Shown piece after piece: positions 33,447 to 42,729 of a DNA stretch of 64,000 nucleotides. The stretch's first letter is position 1. Each line of letters opens with the position of its first letter. A model generated the notes under the pieces. It worked only from the letters and a program-made list of their open reading frames with translations, was not told the DNA's origin and did not search any database. Source of the DNA: Neopusillimonas maritima (GTDB lineage Bacteria > Pseudomonadota > Gammaproteobacteria > Burkholderiales > Burkholderiaceae_B); NCBI RefSeq assembly GCF_040930455.2, contig NZ_CP170494.1; one strand, written 5' to 3'. The translations under genes and the position numbers were made by a program.

Positions 33447-34576
33447 AGCGCGTTGAGACGAAGGCACACGCTTGCGCCGCACGGGTGACGGCGTTTTGCA
33501 TGGTGGCGGTATTAAGTTATATGGGCGTGAAATCCGCGTCGGCGCAAGGTGGTGAAAAGCACTCTGCGTCAGTTGCCGGCAGCGAGGTTGGCCGGCTGTG
33601 GGTTGAACGCGCGATTGCGCCTGGTTTTCAGCATTTGGCGCAACAGTCACGTAATTTGCAGCAGCATTTTGAACAGGGGTGCATCGAGGCGGATCCGGCG
33701 TGGCTGCACAAAACGTCTTCGGGTTTTGAGTCGGTCGTTAAAGCATGGTCGGGTGTAGCCTTCCTGCGGTTTGGCCCTTTGGTTGAAGATAATCGCTACG
33801 AACGTTTGAGTTTTTGGCCTGACCCCCGTGGTGTCATGCTGCGACAGGTTTCGGGAACGCTGCAGCAATTTCAGGGTGAAGAGCCTGCCGTGCCGATCGG
33901 TCAGTCGAGTGTTGCGGTTCAAGGGCTTCCGGCACTGGAATATGTTTTGTATCGGGATAAAGGCGTGTTGAATCATTCCTTGTCGGCAGATGAGCGCAGG
34001 CCGCTGTGCCGTTATGCCGCTGATCTCACGAAAAACATTGCGTCGGTAGCCGGTGAGTTAAGTGAGGCGTGGTTATTACCCGATGGCGAGTATGCGCAGC
34101 GTTTTGTTAAGCCTGCGGAAAATAATCCGGTCTATCGCAGCAATCAGGAGATTTTGTCGGAAGGCGTCAAGGCGTTATCGACAGGCTTGCAGTTTGTGCG
34201 CGATATTCAACTTGCCCCGCCGTTAATGGGGTCTGAGTCAAAAGTGGCGGTCAAGAAGGCGCCGTATTGGCGCAGCGGTTTAACCGGCCCCGCGATCGCG
34301 GCTTCACTGAGGGGGATGCGGACCTTTGTGCTTGCCCCCGACTTGTTGCCTGCTGATCAGGAATGGATTGTGGATCAAATTGAAGCTGAACTGGGCCGCG
34401 CAGCGCAACAGGCTAACACGTTGCCTCTGGCAGATGAAGCAGTTCCGTCGCCTTCCTTGCGACAGGAGTGGATGCTTTTGGGACGTATTGTTGATAATGC
34501 GAAAGATTTAACCGATGCCGATCTTGCGTCGGTGTTAGGTGTCAACGTAGGGTTTAACGCACTCGATGGGGATTAA
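33443..34576 (+). CDS. Second imelysin-family protein
   Basis: 377 residues from the ATG at 33443, which overlaps the DHOR stop; an upstream frame to 33350 lies within the DHOR gene. A signal-peptide-like N-terminus is followed by imelysin blocks: AWSGVAFLRFGPL (the variant of the first motif), GLPALEYVLYRD (matching GxHxxE with the His replaced by Leu, as in many second-copy imelysins) and CRYAADLTKNIA. The copies differ strongly. In the homologous Pseudomonas operon this is the PA4372 position. Confidence 0.88.
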   Translation: MKRVETKAHACAARVTAFCMVAVLSYMGVKSASAQGGEKHSASVAGSEVGRLWVERAIAPGFQHLAQQSRNLQQHFEQGCIEADPAWLHKTSSGFESVVKAWSGVAFLRFGPLVEDNRYERLSFWPDPRGVMLRQVSGTLQQFQGEEPAVPIGQSSVAVQGLPALEYVLYRDKGVLNHSLSADERRPLCRYAADLTKNIASVAGELSEAWLLPDGEYAQRFVKPAENNPVYRSNQEILSEGVKALSTGLQFVRDIQLAPPLMGSESKVAVKKAPYWRSGLTGPAIAASLRGMRTFVLAPDLLPADQEWIVDQIEAELGRAAQQANTLPLADEAVPSPSLRQEWMLLGRIVDNAKDLTDADLASVLGVNVGFNALDGD

Positions 34577-35696
34577 CCGAAGACAATGGCTGGGCTTGGC
34601 ATTTGTGGCCGCTGTGGCACCGCAGCGCGCGGTCGGGGCGGCGGTGGAGCCCGGCTCTGCGTTACGCGGACCACTGTATCTGGCGGCACGTAAGTTGGGC
34701 GGCAATTATGAGGCGGTGCTGCTAACGGAAGGGGGCCAAGTCTTACGCTCCGTCAGGCTGTCAGGGCGGGGACACAGTTTTGCGCTTGACTCAAGCAGCG
34801 GCACAGTGGTGGCGTTTGCGCGACAGCCAGGTACGCAAGCTGTGATATTTTCCTGTGATCCCGGCAAATTGAACGAGCCGGCACGGGTTTTTCATACCCC
34901 ACAAGGGCGCCACTTTTCGGGCCATGGTGCGTTTTCAGCAGATGGGCAATTACTGTATGCGGCTGAGAACGATTTTGAGGCCGGGCGTGGCGTGATTGGT
35001 CTTTATCGGTTGAACCCATCCTCCGGCGGATTCGACAGAGTGGGGGAGTGGGCGTCTGCAGGTATCGGCCCCCACGAAATAATTCTTGATGTAAAGCAAC
35101 ACCGTTTATGTGTTGCCAATGGCGGCTTGTTGACGCATCCGGATTACGACAAACTGGTGTTGAATCGAGACACCATGCAAGCTTCATTGGCCTATTTGGA
35201 TGTGTCCAACGGCCAAATACTGTCGCGCCACGTTTTACCCGCTCGCCAACATCAGCAATCTATCAGGCACGTGGTGTTGGATCATCAGCAATCTGCGTGG
35301 TTTGGCTGCCAGTATCAAGGAAGTCGTGCGCATCAGATACCTTTGGTGGGTTATCACAGCGGGTCGGGCTCCCTTGAGTGGGTGCAAGCCGACGACGAAA
35401 TCTGGCATGCCATGCAACATTATGTGGGTTCAATCGCGTTCGACCCCATCACCCGTGTTGTCGCAGCAAGTAGCCCGGTGGGGGGAGTGGTGGCCTATTG
35501 GGATGCCGCAAGCAAGACGTTTCTTGCGATGCACGATCTACCCGACGGGTGTGGTGTGGCGCCGGCTTCACAGGGGGGATTCATCGTGAATAGCGGGTTT
35601 GGTCGGTGGGCTCACTGGCGCCCCGGTATGGCAGCGCCCAAAGTGTTAAAAAGTGATCAATCGGTAGCATGGGATCACCACTTGCGCACCCTTTAG
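34566..35696 (+). CDS. DUF1513 beta-propeller protein of the iron operon
   Basis: 376 residues with a twin-arginine-like leader (NRRQWLGLAFVAAVAP). DUF1513 landmarks: YLAARKLGGNYEAVL, GHSFALDSSSG, GRHFSGHGAFSADGQLLYAAENDFE, GIGPHEIILD and the C-terminal WDHHLRTL. The repeats suggest a seven-bladed propeller in the periplasm. It overlaps the second imelysin by 11 bp and ends the operon. It corresponds to PA4373 in the Pseudomonas locus; molecular function unknown. Confidence 0.88.
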   Translation: MGINRRQWLGLAFVAAVAPQRAVGAAVEPGSALRGPLYLAARKLGGNYEAVLLTEGGQVLRSVRLSGRGHSFALDSSSGTVVAFARQPGTQAVIFSCDPGKLNEPARVFHTPQGRHFSGHGAFSADGQLLYAAENDFEAGRGVIGLYRLNPSSGGFDRVGEWASAGIGPHEIILDVKQHRLCVANGGLLTHPDYDKLVLNRDTMQASLAYLDVSNGQILSRHVLPARQHQQSIRHVVLDHQQSAWFGCQYQGSRAHQIPLVGYHSGSGSLEWVQADDEIWHAMQHYVGSIAFDPITRVVAASSPVGGVVAYWDAASKTFLAMHDLPDGCGVAPASQGGFIVNSGFGRWAHWRPGMAAPKVLKSDQSVAWDHHLRTL

Positions 35697-35812
35697 AGAG
35701 CCGTTGAAATATGACAAAAATGTTTCAGTTTTGATTTTGGTATTAGAACTATCCCGTAGTCGATTGTTATTACACGTTTTTCTAAAGTGACAGTCTCTTT
35801 TATGTCTTATAC

Positions 35813-35840
35813 TTGTACTGTACGGTACAGAATTTATAAT
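35813..35840 (+). promoter_or_regulatory. Candidate porin promoter with a palindrome between -35 and -10
   Basis: TTGTAC (35813-35818) and TATAAT (35835-35840) are 16 bases apart. The spacer begins with CTGTACGGTACAG, a perfect 13-bp palindrome (35818-35830), which would suit a repressor or activator site. This predicts a leader of about 320 bases before the porin ATG. The whole 35697-36162 stretch is A/T-rich, contains no convincing gene, and also shows repeated TTTGATCA/TTGATCACTTTT motifs near 35970-35990. Confidence 0.45.
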
Positions 35841-36162
35841 TAGAAAATATTAAATGAAACAAATATTTAACAATTCTATTTAAAATAAAACATCGGTTTA
35901 AAGTTGGCTTTTTTATTCTTTTGGAAAAAATTTTCCTAGGGTTATTCAGATCAGTGAAAACCCTTTGTTTTGATCATTTTTTGATCACTTTTGTTGTCGG
36001 GTAGCAACACAAAAACAGAAAGAACCGGGTTTTTGCGTGTTTGTGATGGCAAGAAGTCGGGATTTTTGTTGGAATACTCTTCAACTTCCCATCGCGGAGT
36101 TCAACAAGGCAACTGGGCAATGACCGGGTTGCCACTCAACTCAAATCTACGGAGATTTACTC

Positions 36163-37359
36163 ATGAAAAAAAATCTGCTTACAGCCGCGTTGATCGCCGG
36201 CTTCGCTGCAGGTGCGGTACAAGCTGAAACTTCCGTTACGCTGTACGGCCGCGTTGACGGTGGTTTTGGTTACCAGCAATTCAAAGGTACCGATGCTGCC
36301 GGCGCCGACGTTAAAGGCACAAACACTGGTATGGTCAGCGGTATCAACTCCGGCAACCGCTGGGGCTTGAAGGGTACCGAAGATCTGGGTGAAGGTCTGA
36401 AGGCGGTTTTCCAATTGGAAAGCGGTTTCGACCTGGGTACAGGTGAATCCGGTCAGGGTGGTCGTTTGTTCGGTCGCCAGGCTACTGTTGGTTTAATGTC
36501 CGATTCCTGGGGTCGTCTCGACTTTGGTCGTCAAACCAATATCGCCTCGAAATACTTCGCCGGTGTTGCCAGCCCCTTCGGGACTTCTTTCGGTCAAGCT
36601 CGCGTGGGTTCGGCATTTAGTGCTGCCCGCAACCACCGCCTCGACAACATGATCATGTATCAAACCCCTAATTTCTCCGGCTTCCAGTTTGGTTTGGGCT
36701 ATTCCTTCAACGCCAGCGGCAATCAGGAATTCAAGCAGTCTGGCGGTGCAGAGCCTAATGTTCGCTCCTGGACAACTGGTCTTCGTTATTCCAATGGCCC
36801 ATTGGCTGCCGCTTTGGTATACGACCAGTTCAAAAACAAGTCTACTGGTAACTTTACTGCGGCTGACGATGGTGTAACGGTTAAGTCATGGAACTTGGCA
36901 CTGAGCTATGACTTTGAAGTTGTTAAAGTTCACGCTGCGGGTGGTCAAACTCGTAACGGTTGGTTCTCCGCCAACTCCAGCTTGGGTAGCAACAGCTACT
37001 TGGGCAACTTCTCGGGTAACATCCCTGACCCCAGCTCAAGCAACCCTGCCAAAACTAGCCTTGAGTTGAACTCGTTCGCTGTTAACGACAACCTGAAAGT
37101 GAATTCCTACGCTTTGGGTCTGAGCGCTCCTGTTGGTTCAGCCGGCAAACTCATGGCCAGCTGGATGATGTCTGATCCCAGCAACGCTGGTATCTACAAC
37201 TGGGGTGAAGACAAGCAAAACGTATACAGCGTTGGCTACAGCTACAAGCTGTCCAAGCGTACCAACATCTACGCTTTGGGTTCCTATGCTGACAACGTCA
37301 ACTTCCAGGACGACCTGAAAGCTACTCAGTTCGCTGTTGGTCTGCGTCACCAGTTCTAA
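36163..37359 (+). CDS. General porin, Bordetella/Burkholderiales type
   Basis: A 398-residue outer-membrane porin with a signal peptide (cleavage after VQA, residue 21) followed by ETSVTLYGRVDGGFGY, the standard beginning of betaproteobacterial trimeric porins (Porin_4). Other landmarks: NRWGLKGTEDLGEGLKAVFQLESGF (landmark near residues 65-90), LFGRQATVGL, and the C-terminal VGLRHQF ending in Phe for BAM recognition. In Bordetella the major porin gene is directly upstream of nuoA; here about 14.8 kb of island DNA separates them. An A-rich leader with GGAGAT precedes the ATG. Confidence 0.95.
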   Translation: MKKNLLTAALIAGFAAGAVQAETSVTLYGRVDGGFGYQQFKGTDAAGADVKGTNTGMVSGINSGNRWGLKGTEDLGEGLKAVFQLESGFDLGTGESGQGGRLFGRQATVGLMSDSWGRLDFGRQTNIASKYFAGVASPFGTSFGQARVGSAFSAARNHRLDNMIMYQTPNFSGFQFGLGYSFNASGNQEFKQSGGAEPNVRSWTTGLRYSNGPLAAALVYDQFKNKSTGNFTAADDGVTVKSWNLALSYDFEVVKVHAAGGQTRNGWFSANSSLGSNSYLGNFSGNIPDPSSSNPAKTSLELNSFAVNDNLKVNSYALGLSAPVGSAGKLMASWMMSDPSNAGIYNWGEDKQNVYSVGYSYKLSKRTNIYALGSYADNVNFQDDLKATQFAVGLRHQF

Positions 37360-37455
37360 TTTGAAGTTGTATCTCGCTTCAAATCTGAACGCGTTGTAAA
37401 AGACAAAAGCCACCTTTCGGTTCCGTATAGGACATAAAAGGGTGTAATTTTGATA

Positions 37456-37486
37456 AACAACCCCCGATCAGGGGGTTGTTTTTTGC
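37456..37486 (+). terminator. Rho-independent terminator of the porin gene
   Basis: AACAACCCCC (37456-37465) and GGGGGTTGTT (37471-37480) form a perfect 10-bp stem with a 5-base loop, followed by TTTT. It marks the last backbone feature before the second island. Confidence 0.92.
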
Positions 37487-37541
37487 CTAAGAATATAATT
37501 AGTATGTAGGAAAAAACATGTAATCAGTGTAAGGAATAGGG

Positions 37542-39008
37542 ATGTTCGCCACTAAAGTGAAGGCAAAAATCGTTGAGGACAGTAGCGGAGTGACCACGGA
37601 GATTCCGGTCATTCTGTCAGACGAAGGCGTGTTGGAATCCGTCACCGATTATGTCCTTAACCTCCATTTGAATGGTGTCTCGCTTTCAACCATCAATAAG
37701 CGACTTCAGTCTATCATGCTCCTCATTGAGTTCATGGATGCCAACACAGGCATGTTCGACGATCCCGAGGAGCTGTTTTCGGTCTTTGTCAGGAGGCTAT
37801 ACAGCGGCACAGTTGGCGAAGATGGACTAGATACTTCCGGACTGTATTGGATACCTGCCTCAGTCGGGTCAGTTGGTAAGCACATATACAATCTGACGGA
37901 ATTCACGGACTGGGTTTCTGAAAAAGGCCTGGGCAAGCCCCTAAATACCCTGCGTAAAGCCACTCGCCATGAGGAGCGCATTCTGTTCGCAGCGTGGTTC
38001 AGGCGAAATCAGAATGACTTCCTCGGGCACATCAAAGACAAGTCGATCAACAATACCGTCAAGAGAGCCCGCAGCATTAAAGGCAGAACACCGTTGGCAA
38101 AAACCAACGACGATGCCATTGCCTTCCCTGCGGGAAAGTTTGAAGACTTCTACCTGAAGGGCCTGGGTAAAACGAAAGACCCTCGCGTTGCGCTAAGAGA
38201 TAAGCTCATAGCCCTCCTGATGCATGGTGCTGGATTCCGGCGTAGCGAGGCCCTTTTGTTGTGGGTCACGGATGTCTTCGAGGACCCCGATGATCCGAAC
38301 CGGGCCATCGTCAGGATTCACAACGAATTAGAAGGAATAGCGCCAAACAACTGGAAATCCAGAAAAGGAATAACGACACGCAAGGCGTACCTTAAGGAAA
38401 AATACGGGCGCATACCGCGCCTGGAGATGCAAGGCACTCAGCATCTTGGCTGGAAGGCAAAGCAGTTTGACCATAAAGACGGTTACCTAGAGGCGTATTT
38501 TTTTCCACAAGACTTTGCACGGGTCTTCATGGCCCTATGGCGACAGTATCTGGTCTATCGGGCGGGCGTGGACTGTCATCACCCCTATGCCTTTATCAAT
38601 TTCAAGGCTCCGCATTTGGGGAATCCCTACACTTACAACGCCCTCAATTACAGCTATGCAGCGGGACTGCGTCGAATCGGCCTGGAACCCAACAAGGCCG
38701 AAGGCCTGGACCCACACGGTCATCGACACAACTACGGTCGCCGATTGACCGATGCGGGCATTGATCCGCTCATCCGGAAAAAATGCCTGCATCATAGAAG
38801 GCTGGAATCCCAGGAGGTTTACACCCAACCGTCCAGTGCAAAAGTTTCAGAGGCTCTATCTCAGGCATCACAGCGACTTCAGTTGGGATCGGATAAGGAG
38901 AAGACACCCGCGTCTTTCGACTGGAAGACCCTGGCAGAACACGGTTTTGAAGACATCGATCCAAACGGCCACTTCACCGGCAAGAATCCGCGGTTAGGGA
39001 AACGATAA
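37542..39008 (+). CDS. gmtY: Gamma-mobile-trio tyrosine recombinase GmtY-like
   Basis: A 488-residue site-specific recombinase. The C-terminal catalytic domain shows the tyrosine-recombinase residues: Arg in GAGFRRSEALLLW (near residue 232), the His-x-x-Arg region in DPHGHRHNYGRRLTDAG (near 390) and the nucleophile Tyr in HHRRLESQEVYTQ (near 425). The N-terminal half has a SAM-like core-binding region (LSTINKRLQSIMLLIEFMD). It is the first of four tightly packed genes; the next starts 2 bases after its stop. Order and size match GmtY of the trio known from gammaproteobacteria; the exact family name is from memory. Confidence 0.75.
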   Translation: MFATKVKAKIVEDSSGVTTEIPVILSDEGVLESVTDYVLNLHLNGVSLSTINKRLQSIMLLIEFMDANTGMFDDPEELFSVFVRRLYSGTVGEDGLDTSGLYWIPASVGSVGKHIYNLTEFTDWVSEKGLGKPLNTLRKATRHEERILFAAWFRRNQNDFLGHIKDKSINNTVKRARSIKGRTPLAKTNDDAIAFPAGKFEDFYLKGLGKTKDPRVALRDKLIALLMHGAGFRRSEALLLWVTDVFEDPDDPNRAIVRIHNELEGIAPNNWKSRKGITTRKAYLKEKYGRIPRLEMQGTQHLGWKAKQFDHKDGYLEAYFFPQDFARVFMALWRQYLVYRAGVDCHHPYAFINFKAPHLGNPYTYNALNYSYAAGLRRIGLEPNKAEGLDPHGHRHNYGRRLTDAGIDPLIRKKCLHHRRLESQEVYTQPSSAKVSEALSQASQRLQLGSDKEKTPASFDWKTLAEHGFEDIDPNGHFTGKNPRLGKR

Positions 39009-39009
39009 C

Positions 39010-41631
39010 ATGACCAAAAAATCAGGAAGGAAAGGCTACACCACGGATCTGACGCTGGGGTGGGTGACTGAGGAACTCGGGCACGACTGGCTGCAATGGC
39101 AGCAGTACGCCGTTGAATGGCTAAAAACGCAAGACAAAGGCGTTAGTAAGCGTTTGGAGGGTATAAGAAAATTGTTTCTTTACCTGAACGCAAAAGCCCC
39201 GTATGCCGCTGACGTGGTCACAATGTTCAAGGGCCATCCGAGCGGCCACAAGGTGTCCAGTGAAGAGCTTGAGGCCTTTCTGGTTAGCAGTGGAACGACT
39301 GCCAATAATCATCAATACGTTGCGTTCATGGTCGATTTATGTGACTACATCCTCCAGCACCATTTGAGTGTCGAGGATGATAACGGCGTCGAGCGGCCCC
39401 TGTTCCTGAATCCGCTCGATAAAATCAAGAACAATACATCAAACACCGAAACCGTCCACAGCCCGTTACCCTATCGCTATATCCAGCAAGCCAGGCACAT
39501 CCTCTGCCCCTATCCAACCGATGACCCTGGGAATAAAACGCCATGGATCGGCTTTGATTTCCGGGACTGGCAGTGGGCTATCGACTACCTTCAGTCTGGC
39601 AATCAGGCGTGGATGGAAGTGCCTTCGGAGGTCATTGATTCCGACGATCCGGATTGCGTTGCCCGTACACGGATTATTAACAGGAACAATAAGAGCGTTG
39701 AGATTCATGAAATTTGGTCGCCAGCGATGGCGATGTTTCTATTTACCAAGCTCCATCTGCCGCTTCGTTCTTACCAAGTGCGGTTTCTGGACTCCGGCGA
39801 AGGCGATACCTGGCGTTACGAGCGCGGTCATTGGGTCGAGAACATCAAGCATCCATTGAGGTACGGGACCCCGAAACGCCCCTATCAGAAAGGCGTCTTC
39901 CGGCGCATTTATGACTCGATGACGGAGAGCTATACCACCGGGCTGTACGTGTCCACCAACAAAACCGCCGACCAAAACAAAGAGGAGATTCAGCGAGGGT
40001 ATACTATCCCGTGGCAGCACGAAGAACTGCTGTATTGGCTGGAAAAACTCCGCAACTGGCAGGAAAAATATAACCCCATCGACCGGTTGATCGGTGGTAC
40101 AGAGCTTCAAAGAAAACACGTTGGCGCAGCCAAATCCAGGAAGCAATTAGCCGAAATGGGCGAGTTCGCGTTTCTGTTTCGAGACCGAAATTCCGTGCTC
40201 CCGATCTCCAAAAATTCTGTTTTTAATCCTTGGTACCGCCTGTTGTTGAAACTGGAAGGAGATCTGTTCAAGTCAGGCCTGACGATGAAGAACGGCGACC
40301 GCCTTCGGTTTGTGAAAGACTACGGCGAGGACTACGAGGGTCAAGAATCAGTCAAGTCGGCAACGGACTACCCGCTGCACAGCCTCCGCGTATCGCTGAT
40401 CACCTGCTACACCATGGACACCGATCTGCCGTTGCCGGTGATCTCCAAGCTTCTGGCCGGTCATACCCGGCTGTTAATGACGATCTATTACAACAAGATC
40501 ACGCCCTCAGTGATGGCCGAGAAAATGAAAGAGGCAGACGCAGCGCTGTCTGAAAGGGGTGAAGGCTCGCTCCGAAACTTCCTTGCAGACGCCGAGATGA
40601 GGCAGATCCCCCTCCGCGCAGCCTTTCACAACGACCAGTACAATTCTGTTGAGTCCGTACTTGCCAACCGGAATCCCATTGGCTGGGAGGAACGGGCCAC
40701 GGGCGTGTGCCTGGTCGGCGGTAACACCGTGCGCTCGGATGAGCTATCCACCGTGGGCGGTTGCTGGAACGGCGGCCCCCTTATGAAAGATTCAGAACAT
40801 GTGTACTCAAGGATTTATGGCCCGGTACCCCATGGCCCTGAAAACTGCCCCCGCTGTCGCTGGCACATCACCGACGCGACTTACCTTCCTGCACTCAACT
40901 CTAAGTTCAATCAGGTCAGCTACAAGGCGCACCAGGCGGCTGAACTGGCCGTCGAGATTGAGGGCCAATTAGAGGCCCTGAAGGATGATTTGTACCTCGC
41001 CGAGGAAGCCGGCAAGCCGTTCCTCAAGCACAGCGAACTTCAGGCGCTGGAGCGCCGGTACGAAAAGCAGCGCGTGGAGGCAGATGAATACGCCAAGGAC
41101 TACATCGCGATCTTCAATTTGATCAACAAAGTGGTCCAGATCGAAAATGAGCGAACGGAGGACGATGACCGTCAAAAGCTGGTCGCCGTAGGGTCTGCGG
41201 AAGACCTCAACGTCAGCATGAAATTCATCGAAACCGACTCGGAATTGCTGCACCTGTCTTTGCTCTGTGAGGACGCTGAATTCTATCCCGACCTGCACGA
41301 TGACCTGCGCAAGACGCCTGCGATTGCCAAGCGCACCAACGCCTTGAGTCGCATGATGGCCCGCTCCGGGTACAAGCCCGTCTTCCTGGAAATGGACGAA
41401 AACACGCAGTTGATTGTGGGTAACGCGCTCATTCGAAAGATGGCTAAGATCGCGGACCCAGACGACAGGATGGAAGGCTACCGAATCGCGACTAATTACA
41501 TCGAAGCGCAAGAGTACCTGGAGAACGATGGGCTACTGAAATCCGGATTTGAAGCCGTCAAACAAATAACCCCGATCACGCTGTCGTCGGGCGCTCTGAA
41601 GCGCATTCCGGCCTTGGAGGTGTCCGAATGA
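39010..41631 (+). CDS. gmtZ: Gamma-mobile-trio integrase GmtZ-like (VPA1269 family), large tyrosine recombinase-like
   Basis: 873 residues. A tyrosine-recombinase-like catalytic segment lies in the middle: PLHSLRVSLITCYTMDTDLPLPVISKLLAGHTRLLMTIYYNKI (landmarks HSLR, AGHT and YY near residues 457-497). The C-terminal third has a Cys/His group, GGCWNGG...CPRCRWHIT (near 595-625), suggesting a zinc site, then a long coiled coil (residues ~640-710). The large size and this layout fit GmtZ/VPA1269-type integrases. It overlaps the next gene by 4 bp (ATGA), so the trio is translationally coupled. Confidence 0.75.
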   Translation: MTKKSGRKGYTTDLTLGWVTEELGHDWLQWQQYAVEWLKTQDKGVSKRLEGIRKLFLYLNAKAPYAADVVTMFKGHPSGHKVSSEELEAFLVSSGTTANNHQYVAFMVDLCDYILQHHLSVEDDNGVERPLFLNPLDKIKNNTSNTETVHSPLPYRYIQQARHILCPYPTDDPGNKTPWIGFDFRDWQWAIDYLQSGNQAWMEVPSEVIDSDDPDCVARTRIINRNNKSVEIHEIWSPAMAMFLFTKLHLPLRSYQVRFLDSGEGDTWRYERGHWVENIKHPLRYGTPKRPYQKGVFRRIYDSMTESYTTGLYVSTNKTADQNKEEIQRGYTIPWQHEELLYWLEKLRNWQEKYNPIDRLIGGTELQRKHVGAAKSRKQLAEMGEFAFLFRDRNSVLPISKNSVFNPWYRLLLKLEGDLFKSGLTMKNGDRLRFVKDYGEDYEGQESVKSATDYPLHSLRVSLITCYTMDTDLPLPVISKLLAGHTRLLMTIYYNKITPSVMAEKMKEADAALSERGEGSLRNFLADAEMRQIPLRAAFHNDQYNSVESVLANRNPIGWEERATGVCLVGGNTVRSDELSTVGGCWNGGPLMKDSEHVYSRIYGPVPHGPENCPRCRWHITDATYLPALNSKFNQVSYKAHQAAELAVEIEGQLEALKDDLYLAEEAGKPFLKHSELQALERRYEKQRVEADEYAKDYIAIFNLINKVVQIENERTEDDDRQKLVAVGSAEDLNVSMKFIETDSELLHLSLLCEDAEFYPDLHDDLRKTPAIAKRTNALSRMMARSGYKPVFLEMDENTQLIVGNALIRKMAKIADPDDRMEGYRIATNYIEAQEYLENDGLLKSGFEAVKQITPITLSSGALKRIPALEVSE

Positions 41632-42296
41632 ACATTGATGTCGATGCGGTTCTGGACACCCTTAAAGACGGCAAGACCGCGAAGACGAAGGCTTCTCTGG
41701 ATAAGCTTCACGAAACGTTGAGCGTCTACTTCGACTCCGGTGCTCGGGACTTTTCCATCACCACTATCGGGCGCGTATCCGAGGAGGATGGCGGTGTGGG
41801 CTATCAGTCGATTCGTGCCACTGCAAACAAGCATTATCGGGATCTAGTCGAAGCCTGGGCCGCCAAGGCAAAGACCACCACGAAGAAACCACCGGTCGGG
41901 CCACCCAAGAGAATGAGCCAGGACCACCAACTGCTGGAGCGCATTGAGGACGCGGCGGTGCGTGCCCTCTTTGGGCAAATCATTCGGGAGCGGGATCGCT
42001 ACAGAAGCGAAGCGAACATGCTCAAGAGCACAACCGAGATCGTGATTGATAAGCGTCCCACGACCTATGGGGAACCCCAGTCAGAAGCCAGTGTGGAGCT
42101 GCTGCCCTCGTTAAAGGGAATCTGTTCGGAAAACGAGATCAAGGCGTTGCAAACCGTCTGCACTGAGGAATGGTTGGAGAAACTCGGATTTAGAGCGAAC
42201 GCATTGGGCCAAGTGAAAGATGAGCTGGGTACGGAAATCCTGCCTCGTGGCTTCCTGACCGGGCTCAAGAAGATCCTGGGGGAAATGGATGAGTAA
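41628..42296 (+). CDS. gmtX: Gamma-mobile-trio protein GmtX-like
   Basis: 222 residues, soluble, largely helical. An N-terminal helical segment (VLDTLKDGKTAKTKASLDKLHETLSVYF) is followed by GRVSEEDGGVGYQSIRATANKHYRDLVEAWA, which looks like a helix-turn-helix DNA-binding part, and an ERDRYRSEANMLKST coiled segment. There is no recognisable catalytic motif. It overlaps both neighbours (ATGA at each end). Position and size match GmtX. Confidence 0.7.
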   Translation: MNIDVDAVLDTLKDGKTAKTKASLDKLHETLSVYFDSGARDFSITTIGRVSEEDGGVGYQSIRATANKHYRDLVEAWAAKAKTTTKKPPVGPPKRMSQDHQLLERIEDAAVRALFGQIIRERDRYRSEANMLKSTTEIVIDKRPTTYGEPQSEASVELLPSLKGICSENEIKALQTVCTEEWLEKLGFRANALGQVKDELGTEILPRGFLTGLKKILGEMDE

Positions 42297-42729
42297 TGGT
42301 CAGGAAAGAGCACGTCAGAACCTGAGTGCCTTTCAGAGCTGGGTGGCCACCCAAACGGATGACGACTTTAAGCAGATCGTCTTTCGGGGCCAGTTAAACC
42401 GTGGCGAAGTGGCTAAAGCCATAGGCATCGGAAAGAGCGCGTTGCGCCAGAATCCGGCCATCAAAACGGCGCTGGAGAATCTGGAGCAGAACCTGCGTGA
42501 TCGGGGTGTTCTGCCAGAACTGACCGAAACCGCCCAGGCCCAGCGATCAGAACCCAAACGCTATGATCCCAGCGTTAACAAAAGAGCCATGGAATCGAGA
42601 AGGCTCTCAGTGCTGGAGCAGGAAAACATTGAACTAAAGGCCCGGGTGGCAACCCTCGAAGCCAAGCTAAAACGTTACGGTGAACTGTCCGAAGTCCTCA
42701 CAGAGTTCGGAGTAGCGCCCGATGCATGA
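42289..42729 (+). CDS. VPA1267-family protein, small HTH/coiled-coil accessory of the trio
   Basis: 146 residues. A central helix-turn-helix-like segment (LNRGEVAKAIGIGKSALRQNPAIKTALENLEQ) is followed by a leucine-heptad coiled coil (RRLSVLEQENIELKARVATLEAKLKRYGELSEVL). This resembles the small third subunits of multi-recombinase systems (for example TnpC-like proteins), and the position after GmtX matches VPA1267 in the Vibrio island. It overlaps the GmtX-like gene and the helicase gene by 8 bp each. Confidence 0.65.
   Translation: MSNGQERARQNLSAFQSWVATQTDDDFKQIVFRGQLNRGEVAKAIGIGKSALRQNPAIKTALENLEQNLRDRGVLPELTETAQAQRSEPKRYDPSVNKRAMESRRLSVLEQENIELKARVATLEAKLKRYGELSEVLTEFGVAPDA

Noticed and set aside
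35991..36227. Open frame overlapping the porin start
   Set aside because: It overlaps the porin signal-peptide codons in another frame and has no coding character.
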